Source: Pseudomonadota bacterium (lineage in GTDB: Bacteria > Desulfobacterota > Binatia > Binatales > Binataceae). Taken from it: a DNA stretch of 64,000 bases. The notes beneath the pieces are model-generated. The model searched no databases. It saw only the letters and a program-made list of their open reading frames with translations, and had not been told where the DNA came from. The stretch is from assembly GCA_021324755.1 (NCBI GenBank), contig JAJPIL010000022.1, forward strand, positions 109,277 through 173,276. The letters are read 5' to 3'. The position numbers and the translations under genes were made by a program. Numbering within the stretch: position 1 is the first letter of the stretch; each line of letters starts with the position of its first letter. Positions 50,363 to 59,853 of this stretch are shown here, one piece after another.

Positions 50363-52852
50363 TCAAGGAACGAAAAGGGCCGCGTTAGCGGAAGCTCCTT
50401 CCAAACTCAATCCTCCAGCTATAAGTACAGACGAGCTACCGAGCGGCGTCGTGGTGAGCCCCGCAACGGCTTGAAATAGGTTTCCAACAAAGCTGAACTT
50501 TTGCGTGCTGGGGTTAAAAATTTCGGCGTCGGTAAGTGGCGAACAAGCTGAGCCTGAGCTGGTCGGCGTGCACTGTTCGCCGCCTACAATCAACACCGTT
50601 CCGTTGGAAAGCAATGAGGCGCTCGCGCTATCGCGCGCCTGGGCCATCGAACCAGTGGTTAACGAGAACGTACCCGTTGCGGGATTGAAGATCTCAGCGC
50701 TGCTAAGCGACGTGCATCCACCTGAGGTGCAATCGCGGCCTCCTGCTATAAGCACCGTTCCGTCGTTGAGCAGGGTAGCGGTATGGGCGATTCGCGGGCT
50801 GTTCATCGGGCTTGCCGTGGGACTGAAAGTCCGGTTCGCCGGGTTGAAGAGTTCGGCTGCGTTTAGAGATACGCACCCCGATACGGTACATTCTTCCCCA
50901 CCCGCGATAAGGACCGTATTGTTTTGCAGGACGGTCGTGGTGAAAGTGTCCCGCGGAGTCAGCATCTGGCCGATCTGCACGAACGTCGCTTGCGCGGGCT
51001 GGTAGACTTCAGCCTGGGCTAGAGATACCTGATTCGATCCCACGCCGCCCACGATAAGCACCGTTCCGTCCGGGAGTGGAGCGGCGCCATGCGCAATACG
51101 CGCAACCGTCATCGGCCCGCTGGTAGCGCTGAATAGCCCCTGGGTCGGGTTGTAGAGTTCAGCACTGGCTAGGGCGCTGCCGTCTGCGGCTACCCCTCCA
51201 GCTATGAGCACTTGCCCATTGCCAAGCATCGTCGCCGTGTGAAACGCGCGCGACGCTGTCATCGTGCCTGTTGTGGGCGAAAACAAGCCCGTGCTCGGGT
51301 TGAAGAGCTCCGCGCTTGCAAGAGAAATGGCGCCATTGGCTCCCCCGGCCAAAAGTACCTGTCCGTTGGTCAGCAATGTGGCGGTGTGGGCGTAACGAAT
51401 ACTGACCATTGTGCGGAAAATCGTGAAGTTGGTGCTTTGCGGGTTATAAAGCTCAGCGCTGGCCAACGCCGTCCCGGTGCTGTCTTCTCCGCCTACGACC
51501 AGGACGCTGCCATCGGGCAGCGTAGCTGCTACCGCGGAGTCGCGCGCCTGAGTAAGTCCGTTCGAAAGCGAGCTAAAGCTCCCGGTCGAAGGATTGTAGA
51601 GCTCAGCGCTCGAAAGAGCACCGGTGGTATTGACCCCACCCACGATTAAAACTTCGCCACTTTGCAATAGCGAGGCGGTGTGAAGCTCTCGCGGCGTGGT
51701 CATTGAGCCGGTAGCCGTAAAGGCGTTGTTCGCCGAATTGAATAATTCAGCACTAGCTAGCACCGGTGTGGGGCATGCGCTCGAACTGGTGTTCGGCGGG
51801 CAGGGTGCTCCGCCGGCGATCAGAACTTGGCCGTCCGGCAACAGGGTTGCAGTGTGAAACTCGCGCGGCGAGGTCATATTTCCGGTCGAGGAAAAGCTTT
51901 GGCTGGATGGGTTATAAAGTTCGCTGCTCGACAAAACTTGCGGCGTGCATGCTCCGCCCTGTGGATTCGGTATGCAGTTTTCGCCGCCGGCGATCAGAAC
52001 CTGGCCGTCCGGCAACAGGGTTGCAGTGTGAAACTCGCGCGGCGAAGTCATCGTGGAACTCAAAGGGCTGAAACTACCCGTGGCGGGATTGTAAATCTCT
52101 GCGCTGGCTAAGGTTACGCCCTGAGAGTTCTGCCCGCCGGTTATGAGAACCGTTCCGTTTGCAAGCAATGTTGCAGTGTGAAAAGCACGCGCTGTGTTAA
52201 GCGATCCTGTGGCGACGAAGGCGGACTGTGTGGGTTCGAAAAGCTCGGCGGAGTTGAGATAAACGCAACCAGACGAACCAGGAGCGCCGCAGCTAAGTCC
52301 TCCCACAATCAATATGTTCCCGTTGGGAAGCAGCGTTGCAGTGGAACCGGCTCGTGAAGCGGTCATCTGACCTGCCGACCTGAAATTGGAGATAAGCGGA
52401 TCAAAATATTCGGCCGTCGAAAGGGAGTTCAGCACGCTGTTAAAACCGCCGGCGATGAAGACTCGACCATTGCTCATCGGCACCGCCATCGCAAGAATTC
52501 GCGCGTTGGCCATGCCGTCGCCCAAAGCCAGAAAACCGGTGGAGACAGGCGTTGGCGAAGAGCTAGGTGAAGGTGAGGCCGATGGCGTAGGGGTCGGCGA
52601 AGGAGTTGCAGAAGCCGAACTAGTCGGGCTGGGGGAAGATACCCCGGAATTTGGCGGCGAGGAGGTCGGTGCGCTCACAGGGGAGGATGATGCTCCTGAC
52701 GCTCCACTGCCACCTCCACCTCCGCCACCCATGCATCCAATCCCCAGCGCCACGAGGAACAGCGCCACAAGCAGTTCCCCTCGGAAAACCCGCTTCGCGC
52801 TCCGCGACGCCGACGCTTCGTGCTCCCGTGGCAGCATTCGACTCGTTGTCAC
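50363..52852 (-). CDS. Secreted kelch-repeat protein with ~14 repeats (two predicted 7-blade propellers)
   Basis: Repeats of HTATLLxxGxVLIAGGxxxxxxLxSAELYNPxTGxF; N-terminal hydrophobic segment, Cys, Gly7 run, then Ser/Pro/Thr linker. Confidence 0.88.
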   Translation of the reverse strand: MTTSRMLPREHEASASRSAKRVFRGELLVALFLVALGIGCMGGGGGGGSGASGASSSPVSAPTSSPPNSGVSSPSPTSSASATPSPTPTPSASPSPSSSPTPVSTGFLALGDGMANARILAMAVPMSNGRVFIAGGFNSVLNSLSTAEYFDPLISNFRSAGQMTASRAGSTATLLPNGNILIVGGLSCGAPGSSGCVYLNSAELFEPTQSAFVATGSLNTARAFHTATLLANGTVLITGGQNSQGVTLASAEIYNPATGSFSPLSSTMTSPREFHTATLLPDGQVLIAGGENCIPNPQGGACTPQVLSSSELYNPSSQSFSSTGNMTSPREFHTATLLPDGQVLIAGGAPCPPNTSSSACPTPVLASAELFNSANNAFTATGSMTTPRELHTASLLQSGEVLIVGGVNTTGALSSAELYNPSTGSFSSLSNGLTQARDSAVAATLPDGSVLVVGGEDSTGTALASAELYNPQSTNFTIFRTMVSIRYAHTATLLTNGQVLLAGGANGAISLASAELFNPSTGLFSPTTGTMTASRAFHTATMLGNGQVLIAGGVAADGSALASAELYNPTQGLFSATSGPMTVARIAHGAAPLPDGTVLIVGGVGSNQVSLAQAEVYQPAQATFVQIGQMLTPRDTFTTTVLQNNTVLIAGGEECTVSGCVSLNAAELFNPANRTFSPTASPMNSPRIAHTATLLNDGTVLIAGGRDCTSGGCTSLSSAEIFNPATGTFSLTTGSMAQARDSASASLLSNGTVLIVGGEQCTPTSSGSACSPLTDAEIFNPSTQKFSFVGNLFQAVAGLTTTPLGSSSVLIAGGLSLEGASANAALFVP
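51810..52060 (-). repeat. Two nearly identical kelch DNA repeats
   Basis: CCGGCGATCAGAAC(T/C)TGGCCGTCCGGCAACAGGGTTGCAGTGTGAAACTCGCGCGGCGA(G/A)GTCAT occurs twice, ~180 bp apart. Confidence 0.9.
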
Positions 52853-52924
52853 CGCCTCCTCCCAGGCGGCAACTAGCTAGAGGCGTGCCGACCACCGCAA
52901 GAGCGCCGGACCAAGCTAATCGGC

Positions 52925-52968
52925 CAAAAAATTAAAAAACGGCACCCGCCAATTCGGTCTCTGGTGCC
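52925..52968 (-). terminator. Intrinsic terminator on the minus strand between dedA-2 and the kelch gene
   Basis: Minus strand reads GGCACC...GGTGCC-GTTTTTTAATTTTTT. Confidence 0.6.
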
Positions 52969-53181
52969 AAAACTTTGTCGCTAAGTTTGTGACACGAGCC
53001 AAATAATTGTCGGCTGATGGTGAAGTGAGAAACGGTTAGTCTTATGACAAAGGAAAACAGTCAATCACAAGCACAATGTGCAAAATGCGACTGTGTGGTT
53101 TGAATTCGATCTTGCCTTCGCGCACTCTCTAATGGCGTAAGGAAACTGGAGAATAAAAAGGATCCTACTGTTCTCCTATTT

Positions 53182-53808
53182 TTAAACAGCTTCTTTGCGC
53201 AGCGTCCTAATTCTGCTCACAAGGAAGATGGTTAACGCCAGAAGGAAGAGAAGGGCGATTAGCCCTTGGAATCTGCGAAACACTGGTTCTAAATCGAGCC
53301 AGTGCTGTCCCAATTTCATGCCAGCGTAAGCGAGCGCGAAACACCAAACGTACGAGCCTATGAGCGTGTAAAGCGTAAAGGGCCACAGTTTCATCTTCGC
53401 AACTCCCGCTGGCAGCGCAATGAAGGTTCGTATAGCGGGGAGTAATCGACCGATCAAAATCGCCAGCGAACCCCATCGCGCAAAGAACCGATCGGCCAGC
53501 GCGAGCTCGTGACGCGTGATCAGCAGGTAGCGGCCGTATCGCTCGATAAATCTGCGGCCCCCAGTGGCGCCGACCCAGTAGGCCACGTACGAGCCCAGAA
53601 GGCAGCCAACCGCACCGGCCAGCGCCACGCCGTTTAGACTAAAACGCCCGTTTGCCGCAAGAAAGCCCGAAAATGGCATAATTATTTCGGAGGGAAGCGG
53701 TACACAGGCGCTTTCGATGGCCATAGCGAGCACCACTCCGCAGTAACCAAACGTTGAGATGAGTCCGATTGCAAAGGTAGCGCTAGCCTTGATGATTCGG
53801 TCAAACAT
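53182..53808 (-). CDS. DedA family membrane protein (second copy)
   Basis: MAIESACVPLPSEIIMPFSGFLAANGRFSLNGVALAGAVGCLLGSYVAYWVG, GRLLPAIRTFIALPAGVAKM. Confidence 0.92.
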   Translation of the reverse strand: MFDRIIKASATFAIGLISTFGYCGVVLAMAIESACVPLPSEIIMPFSGFLAANGRFSLNGVALAGAVGCLLGSYVAYWVGATGGRRFIERYGRYLLITRHELALADRFFARWGSLAILIGRLLPAIRTFIALPAGVAKMKLWPFTLYTLIGSYVWCFALAYAGMKLGQHWLDLEPVFRRFQGLIALLFLLALTIFLVSRIRTLRKEAV

Positions 53809-53946
53809 ACAACGGCCGTTTATCGCCAATTTATCGGTTGTATCGACTATCTTGCGAAAGAGCCTTAGCCTTAAAGCGACTCGTCCAAGCGTGCTCGCGC
53901 GATACCGAACGTTGTAGAGAGCATAGCGGTCTTGGTTTACTGGTGT

Positions 53947-55788
53947 TTATTTCGCCTGTGACGGGTAGGCTTGCATTTGAGAAGAGGACTGATTTAGGTT
54001 GCGCTCGAGATCAAAGGCCGCGCTAATGACCGCTAGATGGGTCAGCGCTTGAGGGAAGTTGCCGAGATGCTCGCCCTGGGGGCCGAGCTGTTCAGAGTAA
54101 AGCCCAACATGGTTGGCATAGCTCAGCATCTTCTCAAAGCACAGTCGAGCTTTGTCGAGCTGGCCAGCGCGCGCCAGTGCTTCCACATACCAGAAGGAGC
54201 ACAGGGAAAAAGTCCCCTCGTCTCCCCGCAGGCCATCAGTGCCTTCTCCTTCTATTTTATAGCGGTGAACGAGCGCGTCGCATACGAGGTCCTCTTCGAT
54301 CGCCCGTATCGTCGACAGCCAGCGCGGGTCGACCGGACTTACGAACTTCACCAACGGCATTAGAAGCAGCGCCGCGTCAGTTGACTGACCACCTTTGTAC
54401 TGCGCGAAGGTGTTTCGTTTCTTGTTGTAGTAATGCTGATTGATTTCGCGGTGAATTTCGTCGCGCGCGGCAAGCCACTTATCGAGCGGCGCAGGCAGCG
54501 AGCGCGCCACGGCGATTCTAACGGCACGGTCCAAGGCTACCCAGCACATCAGGCGCGAAAATAAAAACTCTCTACCCGGGCTGCGGACCTCCCAAATACT
54601 TTGATCTTTCAGTCGCCAGTTAGCACACACCCAGTCGGTAAGTTCCGTAAGGTCATTCCATAGTTCGTACGATACGGGCTGAGCATATCGGTCGTACAGG
54701 TAAACCGAATCCATAAGTTCGCCGTAGATGTCGAGCTGGAGCTGGCCTTCGGCGGCGTTCCCGATTCGAACTGGCGCTGATTTTCTATAACCCTCAAGAT
54801 GGCTCAAGACTTCTTCGTTTAAGCCTGAGCTTCCATCCAAGCGATAAACTATCCTTAATGGTCCGTTGCCATGGTCCGCGCAGCGGTCGGTGCAGCGGGC
54901 ATGAATCCATTTCATAAACGCTGCCGCCTCGTCCGTGTAACCCAGTTGCAGCAGACAGTAGACGGTAAAAGCTGAATCGCGAATCCACGCGTAGCGATAA
55001 TCCCAATTGCGCTCGCCTCCGATATTTTCTGGCAGACCAAACGTGGGCGCCGCAACGATCGAGCCGTATTTGCGTGAGATAAGAAGCTTTAGTGCTAGGG
55101 CGGAGCGATTTACCATCTCGCGCCAACGTCCTCGATAGTTGCATCGGCTAATCCAGGAGCGCCAAAAATTGTTCGTCTCGTTGAAGTTTTTGAAAACGAA
55201 GTCCTGACCAGAGGCTGGGGATTGACGAGAAGAAGCCTTCTCCAGGATGAAATCGGCGCTTCGACCGGCATGCAGCGTAAACTCGGCATGCGCTTGGCCG
55301 TCAATCACCTTCAGTGGAATTGTCGATCTAAGACACAAATCGACCTTATGGCGACAGGTTGACACAAAGCGCACGCAGTTACGGCTTTGTTCCACTTGAT
55401 GGCTGCCGCGGGCGTAGTCGAAGCGAGGTGCGCATAGCATCGTAAAGCGAATCTCGCCTCGAATGACGCTAGCTCGACGCACCACGGCGTGTTGGTGCCC
55501 CGACTCTTCGACCGGCATATAGTCCATTACCTCCGCTACGCCGTCGCCACAAAAAAACCTGGTCAGGAGCACGTTGGAATCGGGAAGGTAGATTTGTTTG
55601 GTGCGTCCGTATCCGCCCGCCGGTGCGATTACGAAACGGCCACCCCTCTTATCGTCTAGCAAGGCCGCAAAAATGGTGGGCGAGTCAAAATAAGGAAAGC
55701 ACAGAAAGTCGATCGAGCCGTTGAGCCCGACCAAGGCGACGGTGTTTAGGTCGCCGACCACTGCGTAGTTTTCTATTGGCTGATACAT
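53947..55788 (-). CDS. Glycoside hydrolase family 15 protein (trehalase/glucoamylase-like)
   Basis: YQPIENYAVVGDLNTVALVGLNGSIDFLCFPYFDSPTIFAALLD, GGERNWDYRYAWIRDSAFTVYCLLQLGY, EGTFSLCSFWYVEALARAG. Confidence 0.94.
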   Translation of the reverse strand: MYQPIENYAVVGDLNTVALVGLNGSIDFLCFPYFDSPTIFAALLDDKRGGRFVIAPAGGYGRTKQIYLPDSNVLLTRFFCGDGVAEVMDYMPVEESGHQHAVVRRASVIRGEIRFTMLCAPRFDYARGSHQVEQSRNCVRFVSTCRHKVDLCLRSTIPLKVIDGQAHAEFTLHAGRSADFILEKASSRQSPASGQDFVFKNFNETNNFWRSWISRCNYRGRWREMVNRSALALKLLISRKYGSIVAAPTFGLPENIGGERNWDYRYAWIRDSAFTVYCLLQLGYTDEAAAFMKWIHARCTDRCADHGNGPLRIVYRLDGSSGLNEEVLSHLEGYRKSAPVRIGNAAEGQLQLDIYGELMDSVYLYDRYAQPVSYELWNDLTELTDWVCANWRLKDQSIWEVRSPGREFLFSRLMCWVALDRAVRIAVARSLPAPLDKWLAARDEIHREINQHYYNKKRNTFAQYKGGQSTDAALLLMPLVKFVSPVDPRWLSTIRAIEEDLVCDALVHRYKIEGEGTDGLRGDEGTFSLCSFWYVEALARAGQLDKARLCFEKMLSYANHVGLYSEQLGPQGEHLGNFPQALTHLAVISAAFDLERNLNQSSSQMQAYPSQAK

Positions 55789-56036
55789 TGCGTGGTTTTG
55801 GCCTTTACGTAGCGGGGCGCAAGGCTAACTTGTACGGTTTTGAGTAGTAGCTAACTTGCGCGATCAATCGGTTATCCACCTCGTCGCTGCAGCTAGAGGA
55901 TCATGCGTCGGCACCGTTCCATTAAAAGTAAGACGTCGCGACTTCGTCTCAAAAAGCCAACAAAAGCGGGAATCTACGTACTTAAAGCCTTTGAACGCTC
56001 GTCTGGCCAAAAAACTTGAAGAAACCGACGCAAGTT

Positions 56037-56987
56037 TTACGCCGTGAAACTAAAGGTCGAACCTGCACTGCTCGGCTCGAAGGCGTCAGGCATCTCACGG
56101 GCGATCGCTTGGATTGCTTGCCATCCCGTACAATGCCCAGGAACGATCACCTTTGGAGCGATCTCTTTGAGAGCGGCGACCGTCGGCGCTATACGTGGCT
56201 GGAAGATCGGGCCAGTTAGATGAAAGCCGCCCAAGATCGCGTAGACGTCCTTTACTCCGGTAACAGTTTGAGCGTGACGAACCGTATTAATCACGCCTGC
56301 GTGGCCACATCCCGTCAGGATCACCAATCCCTTGCCTCTGAGGTGCGCAACTAAAGCTTGGTCGTCATGGATCCAGGGGTCAGGCGTCCACTCATGGTTA
56401 CGCCTGGCATAGTGTATAGGAAAGCCAGTTTCGAAATCGGTCGAGCGGTGGATCTGTCCCGTGACCATCAAAAGGCCACCTAGCAGGTACGACGGAGCGC
56501 GTTCTTCGATCAGCTCTATTCCCTCGCTCTGCAGCACATTGCGTTCGGGTGGGGGGAGCATGATTTCGTGCCCGTCCGCTAGGACCACTTTTCGCTCCAA
56601 GAAAGCGTCGGGATGAAGTAAAAGGGGCATGCGCCGCGGCCCGAGCTGTCCGAAAATGCCGACCAGTCCGGTTGTGTGATCAGCGTGGCCGTGGCTAAGA
56701 ACGATAGCGTGGGCCTCGTTGACTTTGTAACCTAGAAGGTCGAGGTTGTGAGCAAGCCCGTTTTCACTCAATCCGGCGTCAAAGAGAACGGACTCAGTAT
56801 GTCCTTGCGTGCTGACTTTGACCCACGCCGAAAAGCCATGCTCGGCAATGAAAGTTCTCCGGCCGCGCCACGGACCGCTGGATAAGCTTGCGCGGCGCAC
56901 ATGCGCCTTATTAGGAAGCAGAAGGTCGATGGCGTTGTCGATGACGATCGTAATCTCGATTCGGTCTACCTCTTTGAGCTCCGCCAT
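56037..56987 (-). CDS. MBL-fold metallohydrolase
   Basis: LFDAGLSENGLAHNLDLLGYKVNEAHAIVLSHGHADHTTGLVG, GCGHAGVINTVRHAQ, VIVPGHCTGWQA. Confidence 0.9.
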   Translation of the reverse strand: MAELKEVDRIEITIVIDNAIDLLLPNKAHVRRASLSSGPWRGRRTFIAEHGFSAWVKVSTQGHTESVLFDAGLSENGLAHNLDLLGYKVNEAHAIVLSHGHADHTTGLVGIFGQLGPRRMPLLLHPDAFLERKVVLADGHEIMLPPPERNVLQSEGIELIEERAPSYLLGGLLMVTGQIHRSTDFETGFPIHYARRNHEWTPDPWIHDDQALVAHLRGKGLVILTGCGHAGVINTVRHAQTVTGVKDVYAILGGFHLTGPIFQPRIAPTVAALKEIAPKVIVPGHCTGWQAIQAIAREMPDAFEPSSAGSTFSFTA

Positions 56988-57040
56988 GGTTCTAGCCTTA
57001 AATAGTCGACGTCCGTTTTTGGCCTGTTCGACTTGTCAAC

Positions 57041-57060
57041 GCGAAATCTCTGCATTTCGC
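57041..57060. other. Perfect 7-bp hairpin in the divergent MBL/thiI intergenic region
   Basis: GCGAAAT-ctctgc-ATTTCGC. Confidence 0.35.
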
Positions 57061-57285
57061 ACCAAGCGATTTTAAACTCCCATATAATATCACCCACTCT
57101 AATCCTATGCCGAGAAGCCTAAATTCGCGAGCTGAACGTTTTTCATGCAAACCTTATTATTCGATCTGCTCGGGCCAACTTCGTATGTGGCAAAAGTTGC
57201 CTCGGGGGGCGGCAAGTTTTTGGCGGTGATGGGACGACGATGTGTTGCAGGCTAGCTTATCTTTAAAGGCAAAAATTTAAGTCGG

Positions 57286-58488
57286 ATGCGTTATCTAATC
57301 GGCCGTTTACACGAAATTGCGCTAAAAGGGAGAAACCAATGGCGCTTTGTCGCACAATTGGAACGCAATTTGCGCTCGCTGACGGCCGACCTCGAGCTGG
57401 GCAAGATACGGGCACGCGGGCCGCGACTTGAAATCGAACTGCCTGACGAGGTCAGCGAGGAACTTGTCAGAGAGAGGGCCAGGCTAACGTTTGGCTTTGC
57501 CAACTTCTCCATCGCTCGGCTCGTTGAACCAAAAGTTTCGGGAATCGCCTCTGCTGTTGTTGAAAACCTCGACAGAGCACGAGCCACAAGCTTTGCCGTG
57601 CGCGCAACTCGCGCAGACAAAAAGCTGCCGTTTCGATCGATTGATGTCGAGCGGGAAGTCGGAGCGGCGGTGGCACGGAGCTTCGGTTGGAAGGTCGACC
57701 TTGAGAATCCCGAGCTTACCATTTTTGTCGAGGTTTTCGCCGACGGCGCCTACATATCGTTCGAAAAAATTCGCGGCGCTGGTGGCTTGCCGGTCGGAGT
57801 CAGCGGTCATGGGATGGTTCTGCTTTCGGGCGGTATCGATTCCCCAGTAGCAGCGTATCGAATGATGCGGCGCGGAATGCGCCTGACGTATGTTCATTTT
57901 CACAGCTATCCGTTAGTCTCGGGCGCGAGCAAGGAAAAAGCCTGCGAATTGGTCGAGACGCTGGTGCGCTATCAAGCTAGCGCCGAGCTTATTTTGGTAC
58001 CTTTTGGCGAACTTCAACGTCAAATCGTCGCCCACATCGAGCGCCCCCTGCGAGTCGTCCTTTACCGCCGTTTTATGCTGAGAATCGCCGCCAATTTGGC
58101 CGAGGTTCGGGGCGCTAAGGTTTTGGTGACTGGCGAGAGCCTGGGTCAAGTGGCCTCCCAGACGTTGGATAACATGATCGTGATCGAAAAGGCGTCGCCA
58201 CTCCCCGTGCTGCGGCCGCTTATCGGGATGGACAAGGACGAGATTGTAAAACAGGCGCGAGCTATCGGCACTTTTGACATCTCGATTCTACCTGACGAGG
58301 ATTGTTGCACGCTGTTTGTTCCACGCAATCCTGATACCCATGCCAAAGCATGGGAGGTCGAGGCGGCCGAAGCAAAGCTCGACCTCGAGCGTCTTGTCGG
58401 CGAAACTGTCGCCCGCGTCGAGTCGCGCCAGTTTCGCTTTCCTAAGCGCTTGACGCGCGGGTCGGACAAGGATGAAGATCGCCTGTAG
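57286..58488 (+). CDS. thiI: tRNA 4-thiouridine sulfurtransferase, short form without rhodanese domain
   Basis: THUMP region and PP-loop VLLSGGIDSPVAAYRMMRRG; TGESLGQVASQTLDNM; ends at 400 aa. Confidence 0.94.
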   Translation: MRYLIGRLHEIALKGRNQWRFVAQLERNLRSLTADLELGKIRARGPRLEIELPDEVSEELVRERARLTFGFANFSIARLVEPKVSGIASAVVENLDRARATSFAVRATRADKKLPFRSIDVEREVGAAVARSFGWKVDLENPELTIFVEVFADGAYISFEKIRGAGGLPVGVSGHGMVLLSGGIDSPVAAYRMMRRGMRLTYVHFHSYPLVSGASKEKACELVETLVRYQASAELILVPFGELQRQIVAHIERPLRVVLYRRFMLRIAANLAEVRGAKVLVTGESLGQVASQTLDNMIVIEKASPLPVLRPLIGMDKDEIVKQARAIGTFDISILPDEDCCTLFVPRNPDTHAKAWEVEAAEAKLDLERLVGETVARVESRQFRFPKRLTRGSDKDEDRL

Positions 58489-58533
58489 ATTCGGTCGGGC
58501 TGGGCGACGTCGTTTTTCTAGGGGGAAAGCGCG

Positions 58534-58938
58534 ATGAAGCCGGTTTTGCGCGTAGTTGAGCTGGACCACGTGGTACTGAGATGTAGGGATATACAAAAGA
58601 TGCTCGAGTTCTATTGCTCGGTGCTCGGATTACGCGAAGAGCGTAGGCTTGAGGAGTTGGGGCTCATCCAGCTGCGAGCCGGCCAAAGCATGGTGGATCT
58701 TGTTCCTGGTCGGGGCGAGGTTTCAGACGCGACGGCCAACAACGTCGACCACTTTTGCCTGGGAGTGGAGACGGAGGATGCCGGCGCGATGGCGTCTTGG
58801 TTGCGCGCGCAAGGGGTTGAAGTGTTGGGCGACCCACAGATGCGCTACGGCGCGCGTGGAATGGGGTATTCGATCTACATCCGTGATCCGGAAGGCAACG
58901 TTATTGAGCTCAAGCGTATCGAACCGACCGGGTCCTAA
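58534..58938 (+). CDS. VOC superfamily (glyoxalase-like) protein
   Basis: LDHVVLRCRDIQKMLEFYCSVLGLREERR ... GYSIYIRDPEGNVIELKR. Confidence 0.92.
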   Translation: MKPVLRVVELDHVVLRCRDIQKMLEFYCSVLGLREERRLEELGLIQLRAGQSMVDLVPGRGEVSDATANNVDHFCLGVETEDAGAMASWLRAQGVEVLGDPQMRYGARGMGYSIYIRDPEGNVIELKRIEPTGS

Positions 58939-59040
58939 CCCTTTCGCCGGTCAGCATAATCCAAGCAGCCAGCTTGTCCTCGCGTCCGGATATTTTCCTG
59001 TGCCTGACTTAAAGTTGCTGCAACCTTTTTCGTCCAAGCG

Positions 59041-59853
59041 ATGCCAGACCCGAGACTTGTCAAGGCCGTTCTAAGTCTTGTCGAGGAGCTGACGCCCAGA
59101 CCGCGAAACGTGCTCGACATAAGCTGCAAACGAGGGGAGCTCCTGTTGGAATTGGCACGCCGCGGATTTCGGGTGCGGGGAACCAACTTTGAGCGCGAAC
59201 CGGCACCTCCGTCGGAGATCCAGGTCGATTTCGACGTCGATCTCATGAAGGGGCTGCCGTATCCCGATGAAAGCTTTGACCTGGTGTGTTTAATCGAGGT
59301 GATCGAACACTTGGAAAACCACCGGGTGGCGGTCTCGGAGATGGCGCGCGTCACGCGACCGGGCGGCGCGATTATCATCACGACGCCCAATATCATGCGC
59401 CTTAATTCGCGGCTTGCATTTCTACTATCTGGCTTTCACAAGACAAAGCGGCGGTTGACGCCGCTTGATACACCTATCGAGCAATCCCACCGCTATCACA
59501 ATTATCCGATCAGCTTTCCCCTGCTTTACTATCTGTTGTTAAGCCACGGCCTTCGAGTCGAACGCCTGGGTCATGGCCGGGTCAAGGCGATCGCGTACGT
59601 GCTTTATCCGCTGCTTTATCCTTTGGTAGCAGCGAATACTAGGTTTCGTTTGCTCAGGCGTGAACGCGATCCTAGCCAGCGCGAACGCAACCGCGAGCTA
59701 ATGGAATGGATGCTGAATCGCCGACTGCTGATGGAAGATAACCTTATCGTTCTCGCTCGCAAGGTCGCTAAGCCTTCGGGCAGCGAACATGACCTTGCGA
59801 CGCGCGATCCATCGTTATCTGCGTCCCAGCTCGGAGCGCGAGATGCTGTTTAG
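59041..59853 (+). CDS. Class I SAM-dependent methyltransferase
   Basis: VLDISCKRGELLLELARRGFRVRGTN, SFDLVCLIEVIEHLENHRVAVSEMARVTRPGGAIIITTPNI. Confidence 0.9.
   Translation: MPDPRLVKAVLSLVEELTPRPRNVLDISCKRGELLLELARRGFRVRGTNFEREPAPPSEIQVDFDVDLMKGLPYPDESFDLVCLIEVIEHLENHRVAVSEMARVTRPGGAIIITTPNIMRLNSRLAFLLSGFHKTKRRLTPLDTPIEQSHRYHNYPISFPLLYYLLLSHGLRVERLGHGRVKAIAYVLYPLLYPLVAANTRFRLLRRERDPSQRERNRELMEWMLNRRLLMEDNLIVLARKVAKPSGSEHDLATRDPSLSASQLGARDAV

Noticed and set aside
55856-56047. 63-aa plus-strand ORF between GH15 and MBL genes
   Set aside because: Overlaps the 3' end of the MBL gene, has no RBS and no homology-like features.
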